A stretch of DNA of 64,000 nucleotides from Casuarius casuarius (taxonomy: Eukaryota > Chordata > Aves > Casuariiformes > Casuariidae): assembly GCA_003342895.1 (NCBI GenBank), contig PTFA01000028.1:2997830-3061829 (forward strand), read 5' to 3'. Every line of letters starts with the position of its first letter. The stretch's first letter is position 1. The notes under the pieces are model-generated. The model saw only the letters and a list, made by a program, of their open reading frames with translations, searched no databases and had not been told where the DNA came from. Positions 1-12,190 of this stretch are shown one piece after another. The position numbers and the translations under genes were made by a program.

Positions 1-3000
1 GCAATTGATTCGTATGCATTTAGCTAGTAGATACTTTGAAGGCCAATTTTCAAATGAGTTCTCAGCCTGCTCAGCTCCTGCACAACCATCTATGAACACG
101 CATTTCCTAACTAAAACCCCCTGTGTGCATGGTTGTTTCTCTCTTTAGGATGTACAGTTGTTCATATCAAGGTGTTTGCTAATGGTTTATGTGTGTGCAC
201 TACTAAAGGGCAGTTTCTGAAAATGCTGTCATTTTTTTTTCCAGAAATGTTCTTAAAAAATCATGTTGCTGTGCATTTATCATTAGGAAACTAATCCTTT
301 TATTGTATTATGAACTCTGGTTTAAATCAGACAAGTGCCCATGAAATCAAGAGGGTGATCCAGGATAGGATCACAAGATCACAGCATAGCTCCCTAGATG
401 CCAGACCAAGAAACAGAATTCAACTTTCTTACCCTAGCTACATTAGTGCATTAGACTGAAGGATTTTGTTCTGAATCGTACAAGGCTGAATGACGGTATT
501 CCCTTTTGTTTTAAACTAGCGTGTAATTTTTTTTCAGATGTTATGTCTATTATATTACGATCATTGCTGAAGTAGTGAAACTACTTCTGAAATCTTCTTA
601 TTATATGAGTGCCAAAAAATTAGGCTGATGATACTAACCTCAATGAAAAACATGTTGTGAAGCAATGTTGTTTTCATGTAGCTAATAGAAAATGTTGCAC
701 AATCTACAAATAGTAAACATTTAGATTGCTATTTTAGGATGTATTAATGACTGCCATACACCCTACCATACACTTGTTCCATTTGTTGCACTTAAAAGTC
801 ATAGCTTTGTTTATCATGCTCTATTTACTTGTTTATTCTCAATAAGTATGACATAGTGTAATAGTATCAGTCTAGAAATGTAAAACAGGGATCTCTATGC
901 TTGGATTTTGGCTCTAACACTAACTTCCTTGGGGACCTTGAAGAGGATGATTAAGTCAAAACAGTTTCAGACTTGGGTGGCAAAAGCTGGGCAGCTAAAT
1001 TTCTATTCAAGTGCCTGGCTAGAGAGAGGCCTAGTTTTCCTTTCTTGTCTGCCTGTCCATCTAACACCAAGCTGGCTTTTGATGCGAATCCCATCCTGTC
1101 TGGTATATAGATATCTTGTTCAAAAGACACTAAGGACTTACAGCTCCATCAGGTTTGCAAATCTCACCTTTGTGTGTGCAGCCAGAGTACTACCAGGCAC
1201 AGCATGAGCTCTGAAAGTGCCAGTGTCAATTTCTCTGTGCAAAAACAATATTTTGAGGGCCTAGAGTTGGAGCCTGAATATTTTGTTCAGGATGTGTTAG
1301 TCTTTAGTCCCCGGAGACCCCATAACTTATTTCACAATGACTTGTTGGTATAATGCTCATTTGTGTTGACCATCCAAAATCCTTCTCAAGGTCAAGGCAT
1401 TGAGAGAATATTTTATTTTAATGATCAGCAATTAGAAAGGGATGTAATAAGCTTAAATGCTGTTGATTTCATTTATTTGCTTTTCCATGTATCAAGCACT
1501 AATAAAAAATCATCAGAATTCAAAGATAAACATCACTGCAGAGATATTTACTGATGGGTCTGATGCCTCTATTGCTGACTATGACGCTATTGCATTCTAG
1601 TATCATTTATTCCTGATATGGTTTGTTTGCTCTCTCAGCCCACTGCATATTCAACAGCCAACAGCAATTTGCCAGCCACACCACAGCCCTCCAAGCTGCT
1701 ACAGGCAATTTTCAGGGCAAGACTGTGTTGGGGCTGAGCCAAAGAACAACAGGAGAGAGAGAGAGCACAAAGTAATAGTGAAAGCTCGGCTGGCATCCCA
1801 GGAAGGATACCTCTGTAGTGGCCTCACAGGATACAGGATTATATATTGGTTCCTTTCCTGGAAAGCATTTTCTCCCAGCATTCCCCATCTAAGTCACATT
1901 TATAAAGATACTTTGGAACCAGCTTCTGTTGGTGTCTATGGGATTTAGATGGCTAAATTTCTTTTTAAAAATCTGGATTGATAACTCTTAAAGTGCTTTC
2001 AACAAAACAATATATCAGCATTTTTCTCCATGTTTGAGGTCTACATAGGTATTTTTACAGAAGTTGACTCAACTGTGAGATTATCTATCCTGGCTCCTGC
2101 ATCATCAACAAAACTGTCATCTAAGCAGCATCTATGATGATGACTTTAAAATAATTTTAGAAGTGCTTTCACTAATAGCCAGAGGCCCAGTAATCTAGCT
2201 AGCCCACACATGGAGACTCCAGTGAAACTAAAGGCAGTTTTACCCAGCAGATCCCAAGAACGGAGTGTTTACATAGAAGGATGATACCATCATGACATTG
2301 TTTTTCAAACAGAGGTCTAAGTTGAAATGTATGGCATAACGTCATTCAAAGCACTTAGGTATTTACAGCTCAATAATGTGTCTGAAAAGAGTTGAGAACA
2401 ATCGGCTGTTGATAGTGGAGATACCTGTGAGTGGACATGCCATAATGCTCCTGGAAAACGTGGAAGTGTTTGTATACAACTTGCAGGCAAGTTGCTACAA
2501 CTTCTCTGTATGGATACTAGGTTGCTATGACTGCCCCTAATTACTGGTACCCATATTGCCGATGACACTTGGACCTAGGTATGCTCTGGTTACTATTTCC
2601 AGCCTTAAATTCTGAAGATGAAGTTTCAGGCTGAGACCTCTTGTTGAATGCTTTCTTGGGGCATGGGAATTGATGTCCAGATGCCTTTGGGCTCTTCAAC
2701 TAATTTCAGAGACTTTCCAGATCCCTTAGTCATTTCCACGAGCCTATTCTACAAGCTTAATTTGGCTTTCTGAGACCAAGTCACAGAAAAGCAAAGAACA
2801 TAGGCCTAGCCAAGGAATCTCTTGACTGAAGTGATTTTACTTTGTAAAACAGCTGAAAGTTACAATTCTTTGGAAAAAAAAAGAACAGAATTTGTGAGAC
2901 GCATCTTCTTCAAGGCTAGAAGTCTTGGCCTGCTTTCTTGATGGTTTCTCAGCAATAGCTCTCAAGCAAGATGCTGGACACTTATCCTGGTCAGGACTAC

Positions 3001-4500
3001 TTTCTGAAGAACAATTCATTGGGCTTCTCTTGGGGAGGTCTAGCAATAGGATGCTTAAAATTCACTACGTGTTGTAAGATATGGCTCATAATTCAAAAAC
3101 GGACATATTCTGACTTCATCAGAAAAATTACAACCTACTGAAATTCAGCTAAGGGACCATGAACATAATGTAGTCCTATCTGCTCAGTTGGAGGTATGTT
3201 TATTCTATCAGTCAAACATGTTGTGGCATAGCTAGCCTTAAGCTGTGATGACACAAACAGTAGGACATCATTTTGCAGATTAATGTTCACCATTCAATAA
3301 AAAAGACATTCTCCTGCTCCTCAGTGTCAGGGGCCATCCTGGCAGTGGACTGAGTACGGCAAAGATTCTGATTCACTTGTTCTCAGGCCATCAGGCATCC
3401 CTCTAATTTCAGAGTGGTGCAAAGCAAATTTAGCAAGTCAGATAATCTAGTCCAGCTAAGTATAGTACACATTACTTATTCGAAATACTCTCTGTGCTCT
3501 GTCTCCAGTCTTTAACAGATTTCTGAGTCTTTCAGCATTTGCTTCAGCATATAACTCTGTAAAAAATTAAATATGTTGATTATAATAAGTATTTTTTGGA
3601 TTATTGTGTAAGTACTGATTCTTCTGTGGTTTTACTGAGAATATCAGCTATTCTTAGGTAGGACATGCAATCAACATATGAAGAAATGTGTCCTACATAT
3701 AAGTAATATTTTACAGCTTCTCAACCACTAAAGCTGATTTGTTCATTCCTATTGTACAGATGGAACGTATGTATTAGTTTCATGCTATGTAAAGTTAAAG
3801 ACACAGAGCCAAATCTACCAGTGTTTGGTCAAAAATCCTGGGCAAAAATCTCCCTGATTTCCTGGTTGTGACAGAAATGAAGAATTACCAAATCACTCGG
3901 TTGAAGAGCTTACTTTCGTGCTTGCTATAAAAATGTGCTTATCAGTTAGTCCCTGTGTTGAACTGGGCGATATTTAAAGGCATATCTGATCAGGAAACTT
4001 CTTCCTTGTAGGATTTTTGGAAAAGAAGATGAGAGTATTTCCTCCCAGTGTAGGGCATTGATAAAGTCTTGATAAAGAAGCATGGAAGAGAGATCTGAGA
4101 ACATTTTTGCCTTTCTTTCTTTCAGCATTTCATAAAAGATTTCAGGAGCACAGGCATGGACAGAAAAGCAAGATTTATAGTTCTCAGTCCTAAAGCGAAT
4201 TGGTGTTTTGCCTGAGCTGAAAATAGAGAAGCAAATCCCACAGTGGAAAACACCACAGAGGTTACATTTGAAAAGAAAACGTCATCAGGACTGTAGGGAA
4301 AGTTTCTCATCTGTGTAAGGCTGTATCGATATACCAGGACCTGTAAATTCTCACAGTAAAAACTGATAAATCTATAGTATATATCTATACTTAGAGAAAT
4401 TGAAGCTCTTTGAAATACTCCCTCCTGAAACATCTTTGATCTGAGCTGGGCTTATAATTGTGAGCTAGCAAAGGTTAGTTCAAACTTCTTTGATATCTCT
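1..4500. other. AT-rich non-coding DNA, no gene seen
   Basis: The stretch is AT-rich single-copy-looking sequence. Only short open frames occur on either strand (all about 100 codons or less), with no recognisable domain and no convincing exon flanked by good splice sites. I see no tRNA-like cloverleaf and no recognisable interspersed repeat. Confidence 0.6.
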
Positions 4501-4528
4501 GAATGGTTTAGGTTATGTGTGTATTGCA

Positions 4529-4630
4529 CAAATATATATGTGTTTATGTGTATATATACATGTATATATATGTATATATATTATGTATATGTACATATGC
4601 ATATATCTGTTTATGTGTATATATATATAC
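4529..4630. repeat. TA/TG alternating microsatellite
   Basis: About 100 bases of nearly uninterrupted alternating pyrimidine-purine steps, mixing (TA)n and (TG)n with ACATGT-type junctions. Two short overlapping frames rich in Tyr, Ile, Cys and Val run through it and are artefacts of the repeat. Such tracts are length-polymorphic and can melt or extrude easily. Confidence 0.85.
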
Positions 4631-4639
4631 TGCTTTATA

Positions 4640-7600
4640 TGGACATCTACATATGCCCCCAGGCTACTATTGCTGGCAAATCTCAAGCTTGATCTGTTTG
4701 CTTGGATTTGTTGAGGGAAGATCAGCTGTCGTTCTTAAAATGCTGGCTAGTGTCATTAGGACTGTGATGTACTCAAATGAATGTGGAGATGTAATAATGG
4801 AGAAAGGGATTTAGTCTAACCAAATCTTTTTTTGGCCAGAGCACACATGACAATTCATTCTTCTCACAGATGATCTTATTACCCTCATGGACCTCCTCTC
4901 TCATTTTGTCAGTGGAACCTGGGGTTGCACAGCAGCTCCTGAGATAAGACATAATTTCACACAACTTTAAGTATAGTGCATACTGTCAGCCAATTTAGCT
5001 GTTCTTGGACATGCAGTCTCACCCTCCTCTCACACTGCCTTGCTTTGCAAGATTTCTTTTGCCAGCATGGTGCAGACTAAGCAAAAAGGCTGATTTGGCC
5101 ATTAAAAGTTGTACATACCATACCTTAAACTATTTAAGAGGACACAGCTATGCCTGCCCAATAAAATGAATTTGTGCCCAAAATGTCTAACAAAAATACT
5201 GTCTTTCCCTACAACTTTTGTCACTCATTCACAGATGGTTGCTACAAATATATTAATAGATTTATAGAAATCACCAGGCAGTTTTTTTTTTTTTCCTAGA
5301 TCTTTGCAAGGGTGTTGTTAGAAATATCTGAAGCTGAGGGAAAAAGTGGGGGTGAATGTTCAGCGAATTTGTCCTTGTGCAATTTGGTGATGTTCTGCTT
5401 CATTGACATTCACGAATTCACATAGCTTCAGAGATGATCTGAAAGATTTGGACAAACCAAGTGAGCTACTAGCACTGTGGGAAACAGGCTGGAAAGAGAT
5501 GGCAAAAGTCTCCTGCAGCCAACAGCTCCCTCGGGCTGCTGTTTATCTCTTAATACATCCAGGCAAACATGCAAATTTCTCCTTCCCTGGAATCTACCTG
5601 AGACAACCACAGGCTCAGTGATGCTCGGAGCTGCTTCTTGCTTACAATGCTTAGCGCGTTCAGCCCAGGCTGAGGGCCAGAGCATGTGGCTGGGAGCTTC
5701 AGTATTTTTTTCCTCACTTTTGCTATACGCTGAATATTTCTAAACACCAAATATGCATTGCGTACTCTTCAAGACAATTCACCTCCCCAGAGCCTGCTGA
5801 TTTGAGTGTCCAATTAGTAATGTTCAGCAAGGTCTGATTTTAATTTACATTTACAGAAGAACAAATACATAGCTCAAATTACAAAACATTTCAGATGTAA
5901 CAGAGCAGATTCCGAATGCTGCTGCACTGGTTTTGTGCAAAACGTGAAGACAGCCCACTGTCTACTTTGGAAAGAACTTACAGTAATTTTGCACTCTAGC
6001 TGCGCCATCTCTCAAACTTTTTTTCTACACCATAATTCCAGTTTTATTTCATGTATCAGGCATTTTTCCACATTTTAAAAACTAAATACAATCACATTAC
6101 TTGGATATCTTCTTTTAATTTTCTGGTTCTCTGTTTGCAATTATTGTACAGATCAAAACTAACTAATTATGAGTCCTAATATGTTTTGATGAATACTGTA
6201 TAGCCAATATGGAATTTTGCAACCTTCCTGCTTCTATTCATCCTGCTCTACACTGCACAATGTGACCATATTGTGAAAGACAAATGACACCCCACAACTA
6301 CTTTTCACTTCAAAGTGCTCCAGTGATCCTTGGATAAAAGCTTGAATCCACTGAACCCCTCAGTTAACTTCACGTTTCAAATTTCAGTGACAGTTAGTGT
6401 AAGTAATATCATTAGTAGAAGGAGAAGAAGCAATTAAAATACTCACAGATGACTTTGTGAAGATGAGCTTTCTTCTTTTGTTTTATAGAAATATTTGTAC
6501 TCATTATAAAATTAAGTTAGCATGACAATACCTGTGGGACAAATCTTTTCTCATATCTGATGAATTAGTTTAAGTTTCATCTACTATAGCTCCGCCTTCA
6601 TTAGAGTTACTACATGCTTACACATATGTAACAGAGCACCACCATATGTCTCTAAGTATTACTGCCAGCTACTGGAAACTACAAATACATTGTACGAAAT
6701 ATTTTAAAAATCTATTAACATTAGAGGATGGTATCCACAGTTAAAGCTCCTTAATCTATGTGTAGTAAATCCCAATAGAATCCAGAAGTATGGATGAAAA
6801 TCAAATGAGACTGAATCCATCAGTCTTAAAAGTGCATATGTAAATGAAAAATGGAACCTACCCCAAGCCCTGATCAAGATTTGAACTTGGTCCAGTTGCT
6901 GTGGCTAGACATGCATTGGCTCAACAGCAGAGATTCTGTATTGACAACCAGTTGAATAATGATTCATACAGTTAAAAACAACAACAACAAAACAAATATG
7001 GAACGTTTTATGAGCTAAAGAAAAGAATCCAGATCACATACACCTGAAATTTAATACTGCCGCACCTTTGGGAGGAAAGCACCACATTTGCTACCATGCA
7101 GCACACATTTCCCAAACTGCATTGGCTGCTTTTCTGAAGTTTGTCTGTACAGCTATTGTGCTTGAAAATGCACCTTTGTGCAGTGAATTGGGCAATGGCA
7201 AAACTCTGTGGTGTTTGGGAGATCCACTTTGCAAGACATATTCCCAGATAGACGTCTCTGCAGACAGAAGAGGTGCATGTGGACATTTCAGGGACTCTGG
7301 CCACTGGGAAATCTAGCTAACAAAGAAATGGTCCCATAAAACCTAAGAACATTACTTTTACAAGTCTCAGCACATATTTTTCTCTGCTGACCACCGCTGG
7401 GCTCACCAGCCAATTCCAAGTCTGTTTGCCATTATTTTGTTGCTTTCATAATCAAATGGTTATGTATGAATAGCGGATCCTTTACCCCATACAAGAGCAC
7501 TTGTTTTGGAGCACGAAGGGCATATCAGTCACTTGTTAATAATAAGGTCAGACCACGTTCATCCTTACAGTCTGCTGCTGCAGCAGCTCAGTTTGATGGT

Positions 7601-8010
7601 GTGAGGAAACAGAGCCACAGGAGTCACTGTTTCTACCCTGACAAACAGAAAGGATTTTAGGGTCTTCCCTACACCCCCTAATCACAACAGGCATTTCTAT
7701 CTCTCCTCCTGAGAGCCACATACTTCACATTTTCCCTGTACAAATAACTGCTCAGGCCCTTCTTTCAAAGAGCCTTTATTAAACCACCAACTATTTGCTG
7801 TCGAGACATTTAGGATGAAATCATCGTGTTAAACAAATAAACGCAGCTTCATACAGATCTCTGCTCTGGGAGCAGAGTAAGAAAATAATTTCTGTCTGCT
7901 CTCCACAAAAGCGGCTGGAAAGGCTGAAAGAAAAATATTATTTTTACTTCATTGTGTGAAATATCGTTTTGGAGGATCTGACGCGTTGAGCGTTTGAAGA
8001 GTTTTTGCTG
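4640..8010. other. Non-coding DNA, no gene seen
   Basis: AT-rich sequence without a supported gene. The only internal low-complexity tract I noted is a short (AAC)n run near 6,974-6,995. Open frames on both strands near 5.4-5.75 kb and 7.0-7.3 kb overlap one another in different phases and show no family resemblance. Confidence 0.55.
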
Positions 8011-8019
8011 GCAGGTTTC

Positions 8020-8110
8020 AAGGGTCCCCTGGGTTGACCCCCTGGGATTGTTTTCTTCATTAATAAACTTAGCATGATGTGTGTTAAAAGGAACATTCTG
8101 TTTGCTTTGT
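8020..8110. promoter_or_regulatory. Possible regulatory block with EBF-like and steroid-receptor-like words
   Basis: Two CCCCTGGG-type words (TCCCCTGGGT at 8,025-8,034 and CCCCCTGGGA at 8,038-8,047) lie close together and resemble EBF-type TCCCNNGGGA sites. About 45 bases on, GGAACATTCTGTTTG (8,090-8,104) has the spacing of a glucocorticoid/androgen receptor element, with three mismatches to the AGAACANNNTGTTCT consensus. Word matches alone are weak evidence, and conservation was not testable. Confidence 0.2.
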
Positions 8111-10900
8111 AAATAAGGGATGTCAAACAAGAAGCAGAAGCCTTGCAGACACTAGGTGATGTGTTCTTCGAGGGCAGGGGGATGCTTATGTGGAAAAATA
8201 AAAGCCCTGGAAAATCAGGAATAGCGCGAGTGCCTTATCCAAGCTGAGTCTTTGTTGGGAAAACAATTCCGCCTGTGAGCCCAAGCGAGGTAGCTTCCTC
8301 ACTGATCCCGGTGGGAAAGCGGCACACTCTGCCCCAGAGCAGCGGGGGAGGAGCTTGGGAAGGAGAGCGCAGAGCCTCGTCTGCAGCACTGTCAAGGAGG
8401 CGCGTTGGCGCAGATTGTGTACTCGCATGACTGTTTGGAAGGTACATTTTGACAACTCTGCAAGCAGCCCCAGCCACAGGGAGGGGGACTGAGAGGTTTT
8501 CTGGGCTGGCATTTGAAAATCCTGCCACACTATGGTGCTGCTGTGGAAATTACTATGGTAAAGCCTTTGACCGGCTTTAAGGGAGTAATTTGCAAGAGTG
8601 TAATCATCCTTCTGCTAGTCCTGGGGTTTTCTCTCCTGTTGCAAAGCAGAAGAAAAATACCCTGCTGTTTAGCAGTGTTTATTTTCTATCGCCTGCCTCT
8701 CTGCTTGTATCGCCACTCATCTCTCCCAGAGCTTCTGAACCCATTCATTTCCCATCTGTTGCCTGCCCCCTTGAAGAACTCTAATAAGCTTTAAAAGATG
8801 GCTCAGCTCCTGTCATTTATTGCAGTGGTATCTGAGATGCATCAGAAACACCACAGCTGGGAAAGGGAAACATCCTGAGTGCTGCTTTGGGTCCTGTTTC
8901 CATGAAGGTGTAACAGCAGGTAGGCAGGCAGAGTAGCTGATTGCTGCTATGCATCGTACAAAGTTCCTCAGCTGGCTCTGTCCAGTCTGCACGCATTTCT
9001 ACAGTGTGCCATCATTGCTCTGGCTGTCATCGCAGGAAAAATAATTCCCAAACGGCTTAAAACCGCTTTTGTTTAGGAAGAGAACAGTCAAGCCTATCGT
9101 TTAAAAGATGAGGCAGGATCAAATCTGTAGCCTAAATGATCTGCGAGACAAACTATTTTTGTGTCCAACAGTCTTTGGATGTAATTATAGCTGATGAGAT
9201 TCTAGTTAAATTTACCATTTTGTGCAAAGCCATGTCCTACAGCAAGAAGAGATGCAGATTCCAAAGCTAAGCATCAGGCCCCCTTTAAAAACAGTGCTAA
9301 AGCAAATGTAAAATTAGCAATATTATCTTATTCTTAAGCTATATCACATATATCTTACTGAAATATGTATCATGGATCGGTCCCATATCATGCAAAGTCG
9401 GTAAGCTTCCCAGTTCTATTGGAAAATTACCAATATCACTAAGACAGTTCTGGAATTAAGTTAATAACTGTGAGAACAAATGCATATAATTTTGGATATT
9501 TTTGTTATAAGAACTGCGGAATGCCAATAATTGTTCACAGCAATGAATTAGCTGCAGAATCATGAGGGTAAGAGTCACCACAACAGGTCATGGTGACAAA
9601 TAGGAGATTGTTCAGCTAATTTAATCAACCAGTAAATGTAAACCATGGCAAGATATCTACCAAAATGGAAAAGGAGAAACTGTTGGTCAAGTGAGTATTT
9701 AGAATGTGGAAAATAAGATATAAAATCTGCTTTGACTTTAGAAATTTGTTTGTAACTCATTCCACAGAATGTCTCTGCCTGGAGCCTAATTTGCATGTTG
9801 CCAACTTAGACTTACCATCATTATTTAATTGTTTTGATGTTTGTGATAGACAAGATTCATTAAGAGTTTGGTCTATATACTGCTTAAGTAGTCTATAGTG
9901 TTGCTATGTAAAAAGGTTACCATTTTGATTCTGCTTCTGAATTCCCATTTACTCTCTCCTACTATCAATAAATCTAAATCTGATTCACAAAACAGGCTAG
10001 ATTTGGTGAAAGGAAACAAGCTTATTATCTGGTCTGAGTTACCTGAGCTATAATATCTGTAGTCAATTAATTATACAGCTTATGAATTTACATAAGTGTA
10101 GGACACTTGCAGGAGACCAGTTAGCCTAGAAAGCTGGTAGCTGTCACAACTTTCCGGGTTGGGTTACCAGTTGGAACCTAGGTCAGGTGTTAATACCTAC
10201 AAGCCTCAGTGGTTATGTGAAATTATTCACCTTATCCTTTGTAGAGAGGAATTATCCATCATCTTCATGGCCCTGATGACAACCACATTAGAGAAACTAA
10301 AAATGGCATGAATACAAAGCCTGAAAGCAATTGCTCTGAAGGACAAAGACCTGATCAGATGGCAGCATATAGGAAAATGCATTGTTGCTCAAAGGGAGGT
10401 GGGAAGAAGTCAGTTCTAGTCTTGTTATCTCAAGGCAGAAGTATTTATAAGCACAAATTCAGAAGAACCCTTAAGTGATTTGTAAGTATTTTTGAAAGAA
10501 ATTAAATTGTATGCTAATATTCCCAAGAGGCAAAAAAGAGAAAGTATTGACAGTCAAAGGACACTGAAACATTACCAGACCGTTTTAGTGGTAGAGTACC
10601 ATGGTATGTGACCTTTGGAGTCTTCATCTGCTTCAAACAGCAAACAGACATTTATCATGACTACTGCATGGGTCTTTGGTGAGAAAGGTTTGAAGGGTCA
10701 TATGATGGCAATGCTAGGGATAACCCAGGGCTGTCCACATGAAAGGTGTTCAGTACAAACTATCTGAACAGGTTAAAAGATGAGGGTGCAAATCACTTCT
10801 GAAATGATCAAAATGGATATTTGGAAAAGACTTCAGGACCCCACATAGCTGAAATGAAGCAGGCAGGCAAAAGAACCTGAAGACCATATACGATAGGTGT
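8110..10900. other. Non-coding DNA, no gene seen
   Basis: A moderately GC-richer patch (about 8.16-8.56 kb) sits in otherwise AT-rich DNA. A hydrophobic 93-codon plus-strand frame starts at 8,513, but it has no recognisable family and no exon-like boundaries. No repeat family was recognised here. Confidence 0.5.
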
Positions 10901-10904
10901 TGGT

Positions 10905-11650
10905 ATAACCTCTTTTAGAAAGGAAGATCGTTCCACTAACCTCTCCAGGTAGTCTGTTCACTATCCTTGGACTTAAGAATTATCTAATCTATCTTCTTAG
11001 CTCAAGTTAGTGCACTTTTTTCACATTCTATCCCCAGTGGACATGGAAAACAATTGATCACTGTCCTCTTCATAACAACCTTTTACATATTGGGAAATTG
11101 TTATCCCTTCCTCCCCCTCCCTTTGAGCCTCATGCTTAGTCTTCTCTTTTCTAGACTAAACAAACCCAATTCTTTCAACCTTTTCTTGTAGGTCATGTTT
11201 TCTAAACCTCTGATCATTCTTGCTGTTCTCCTTTGCACTCTCTCCAATTTGTCTACATCCTTCTTGAAGCGCGGTTCCCAAAGCTGGACACAGTATACCG
11301 GCTGAGGCCTTACCCATGTAGCCTAAAGCAGAAAATTTACCACCTTTTTCGGTCCTTAGATATTCCAGGTGATGTACCAAAGAATAAGATTTGCTTTTAC
11401 CCTAACATCACACCAGTGAGTCATGCTGTTGATAATCTTCTATGACCTCCAGATCACTTTTTACAATAATACTGCAGAGCCATATCTCTCTCATCTTGTT
11501 TTTGTGTATTTGGTTTCTTCTTTGTAAGTGTAACTCTTTGCTCTGTTCTTTATTGCATTTTATCTTGAAGACTTCAGACCATCTCTCCAATTTACCGAGA
11601 TTTCCAATTTACCAAGATTATTTTGTATTCTGATCATATCCTTAAAAGAG
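10905..11650 (-). mobile_element. CR1 LINE fragment, old, antisense to the plus strand
   Basis: The plus strand reads as the reverse complement of the 3' part of a CR1 LINE of the type shared by turtles, crocodilians and birds. Recognisable stretches include the 'tctagactaaacaaaccca' word (about 11,152-11,170), the 'ttctaaacctctgatcattc' word (about 11,199-11,218) and the 'ctggacacagta' word (about 11,283-11,294). The element therefore lies on the minus strand, with its 3' side near 10,905. It is diverged, has internal deletions, lacks the 5' end and has no intact reverse transcriptase frame. It is a fossil copy and the main evidence that the host is a sauropsid. Confidence 0.85.
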
Positions 11651-12030
11651 TGAATGTATGTTACCAACTGCTGCAGTTCAAAGAGGGAAGTACCTGCGTT
11701 TGATATGCTGTGATCTGTCATGGTGCCAGGACTGTAAGTCTATGTCTTGCCTTTATCAGCAATGAAATTTGTGCCAGTCACCAGTCCTAGGATCTCACTG
11801 CAAGTGGTGTGCCGTAGACAGCACCCAGTGTGCAACTTCAACCATGGTTCCACCAGCAGGGAAACCACTCTGAGCACACTGATGGTTGGCTTGAGTGGAT
11901 GCTACGTGACTGCAAGTATAGACTAAGTATACACTAAGTATATTCTCTCTGAGTTGGCAGTCTGTTTTTAAGATGACTTCATATAGTGCCTAGCAGCATG
12001 GACTCTTTTGTCTCTTACGTTATCTCCTCC
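11651..12030. other. Unassigned sequence between two CR1 fragments
   Basis: About 380 bases that I cannot match to CR1 although CR1-like sequence lies on both sides. It contains a short tandem repetition of ACTAAGTATA-like words near 11,922-11,941. It may be an inserted element, a highly diverged part of the same CR1, or a chance neighbour. Confidence 0.4.
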
Positions 12031-12034
12031 TGAA

Positions 12035-12190
12035 ATCTGATGTGCCTGCTCTCAGTTTAATTAAATCTGCTTTTTTGAAATTTACCATCCTTGTTCTGCT
12101 GCTTTACTTCCTTCCTTCCATTTGTTTGTGCTTCCTTATCATCTTATGATCAATTTTTCTCTACCTTTAGATTTTCAACCAGTTTTTTCA
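12035..12190 (-). mobile_element. CR1 LINE fragment, antisense, probably the same insertion as 10.9-11.65 kb
   Basis: The plus strand contains the reverse complement of an internal CR1 segment: 'tttaattaaatctgcttttt' at 12,057-12,076, then 'ttctgctgctttact' (about 12,094-12,108) and a degenerate 'ttttcaaccagtttttt' (about 12,171-12,187). It has the same orientation as the copy just to its left and lies on the expected side for a more 5' part of one insertion. Similar sequence may continue to about 12.7 kb but is too diverged to claim. Confidence 0.65.

Noticed and set aside
8513..8794. Hydrophobic 93-codon plus-strand frame
   Set aside because: The T-rich sequence explains the hydrophobicity, with no signal-peptide context, no family and no exon boundaries.
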